Source: Elusimicrobiota bacterium | Lineage (GTDB): Bacteria; CAYTYR01; UBA6262; DAOVJB01 | NCBI GenBank assembly: GCA_030673425.1 | Contig: DAOVJB010000093.1 | Location: 1 to 5,541 of the forward strand | Direction of reading: 5' to 3' | DNA length: 5,541 bases | Part shown: in pieces, positions 4,536 through 5,541 of the stretch | Layout: the number at the start of each line of letters is the position of its first letter | Numbering within the stretch: position 1 is the first letter of the stretch | Translations under genes and position numbers: made by a program | Notes under the pieces: model-generated | Databases searched by the model: none | What the model was told of the DNA's origin: nothing | What the model saw: only the letters and a program-made list of their open reading frames with translations

Positions 4536-5541
4536 ATGTTTATTGTTCTTATCGGTTTATTGGGCGGTTTTGCTATTTTTATTTATGGGATGAAAATAAC
4601 CTCTGAAGGACTGCAAAAGGTTGCCGGAAGAAAACTTAAGTTAATTATGGAAAAACTTACTGGTAATCGTCTGATGGGTGTTATTGTAGGCACTGTTGTT
4701 ACCATACTTGACCAGAGTAGCAGTGCTACCACAGTGATGTTAGTAAGTTTTGCTACGGCTACCTTGATTACATTGCCTCAGGCTTTAGGTGTTATTTTAG
4801 GTGCGGACATAGGAACCACTTTCACAGTACAGTTAATTGGTTTTAAGATTTATGAATATTCTCTTCTTATTGTCAGTGTTGGTTTTTTATTGATGTTTTT
4901 GAGCAAGAGACAAAAATTCAAGTATATAGGGCAGACTTTTTTAGGAATCGGTTTTATTTTTTTTGGTATGCAGATAATGGCTACCAAAATCGCACCTCTA
5001 AAAGAATATCCGGCGGTTGTTGATATTTTTATGAGTTTTAGCCAGAGACCTCTAACAGGGGTGATTGTTGGAGCAATATTTACCGGATTAATTCAAAGTA
5101 GCGCAGCAGTTATAGGATTGATTCTTACCATGTCTATGCAGGGATTGGTTGATTTATCCGGGGCCATACCTATACTTCTTGGAGCAAACATTGGAACCTG
5201 TGCTACTGCGTTATTAGCCAGTACAGGTGCCTCACGGGAAGGTAAGAGAGTTGCTTTAGCTCATATTTTCTTTAAGATATTCGGGGTGGTGATATTTTTC
5301 CTTCTTTTAGGACCCTTTATAAGGTTTGTATCTTTAAGTTCAAATAATTTGCCACGCCAGATAGCAAATGCGCATTCACTTTTTAATATTAGTATAGCAG
5401 TGATTTTTTTGCCATTTATCCCCCTTTATGTGAAATTTATTAATGTTTTGATCCCGAGAAAAAAAGAAGAAGAAAAATTTGGACCTAAATACTTAGACCC
5501 GCGTATTTTAGATACACCTGTTTTAGCATTAGAGCAGGCAA
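4536..5541 (+). CDS. Na+/phosphate cotransporter family protein (NptA-like), 3' end outside window
   Basis: The frame is open from ATG 4536 to the window end (335 complete codons). An in-frame stop at 4524 leaves this ATG as the first usable start. The protein is an inner-membrane transporter with the duplicated signature of the NptA/SLC34-like family: QSSSATT (60-66) with GADIGTT (89-95) in the first repeat, and QSSAA (187-191) with GANIGTC (216-222) in the second. Hydrophobic membrane segments surround them. After a charged linker (KKEEEK, about 310) comes LDPRILDTPVLALEQA (320-335), which looks like the start of the PhoU-like cytoplasmic helical domain found in many bacterial members. Known members couple Na+ to phosphate uptake or export phosphate; direction cannot be told here. 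Oddities are Asp59 just before the first QSSS and Asp91 where the signature usually has Asn. Confidence 0.9.
   Translation, partial: MFIVLIGLLGGFAIFIYGMKITSEGLQKVAGRKLKLIMEKLTGNRLMGVIVGTVVTILDQSSSATTVMLVSFATATLITLPQALGVILGADIGTTFTVQLIGFKIYEYSLLIVSVGFLLMFLSKRQKFKYIGQTFLGIGFIFFGMQIMATKIAPLKEYPAVVDIFMSFSQRPLTGVIVGAIFTGLIQSSAAVIGLILTMSMQGLVDLSGAIPILLGANIGTCATALLASTGASREGKRVALAHIFFKIFGVVIFFLLLGPFIRFVSLSSNNLPRQIANAHSLFNISIAVIFLPFIPLYVKFINVLIPRKKEEEKFGPKYLDPRILDTPVLALEQA

Overview
The window reads as AT-rich bacterial DNA with compact + strand gene order. The organism is probably Gram-negative (diderm): one gene encodes a secreted beta-barrel protein ending in Phe. Ferrous-iron transport (FeoAB) and Fur suggest an anaerobic or low-oxygen lifestyle. 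I cannot name the taxon; an uncultivated lineage is plausible but unproven.

Layout, all on the + strand: (1) 2-487, the C-terminal half of an aldo/keto reductase, cut by the window start. (2) 539-2944, an iron operon fur-feoA-feoB with overlapping or nearly abutting genes. Its promoter has a perfect -35 inside the reductase gene, followed by a Fur-box-like sequence. (3) 2945-3138, a spacer with a 12-codon mini-ORF behind a strong Shine-Dalgarno, then a promoter overlapped by a second Fur-box-like sequence. (4) 3139-4053, an outer-membrane beta-barrel protein resembling LbtU-type siderophore porins. (5) 4054-4535, an intergenic region with a probable porin terminator, a 24-bp palindrome on a promoter, and a GC-rich (about 49 %) candidate structured RNA of roughly 140 nt that starts at its own closing stem and is followed by a strong intrinsic terminator. 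A further promoter then serves the next gene. (6) 4536-5541, the N-terminal part of an NptA-type Na+/phosphate cotransporter-family protein, cut by the window end.

Working model: Fur senses Fe2+ and represses its own operon and the neighbouring porin. The porin would let iron or an iron chelate cross the outer membrane, and FeoA/FeoB would move Fe2+ across the inner membrane. The two operator-like sequences match at 17 of 23 positions in opposite orientations, which ties the porin to the iron operon beyond adjacency.

The most novel element is the orphan RNA at about 4224-4397. It has a promoter, a nested set of pairings, an internal imperfect direct repeat, a terminator and an operator-like palindrome, and I do not recognise its class.
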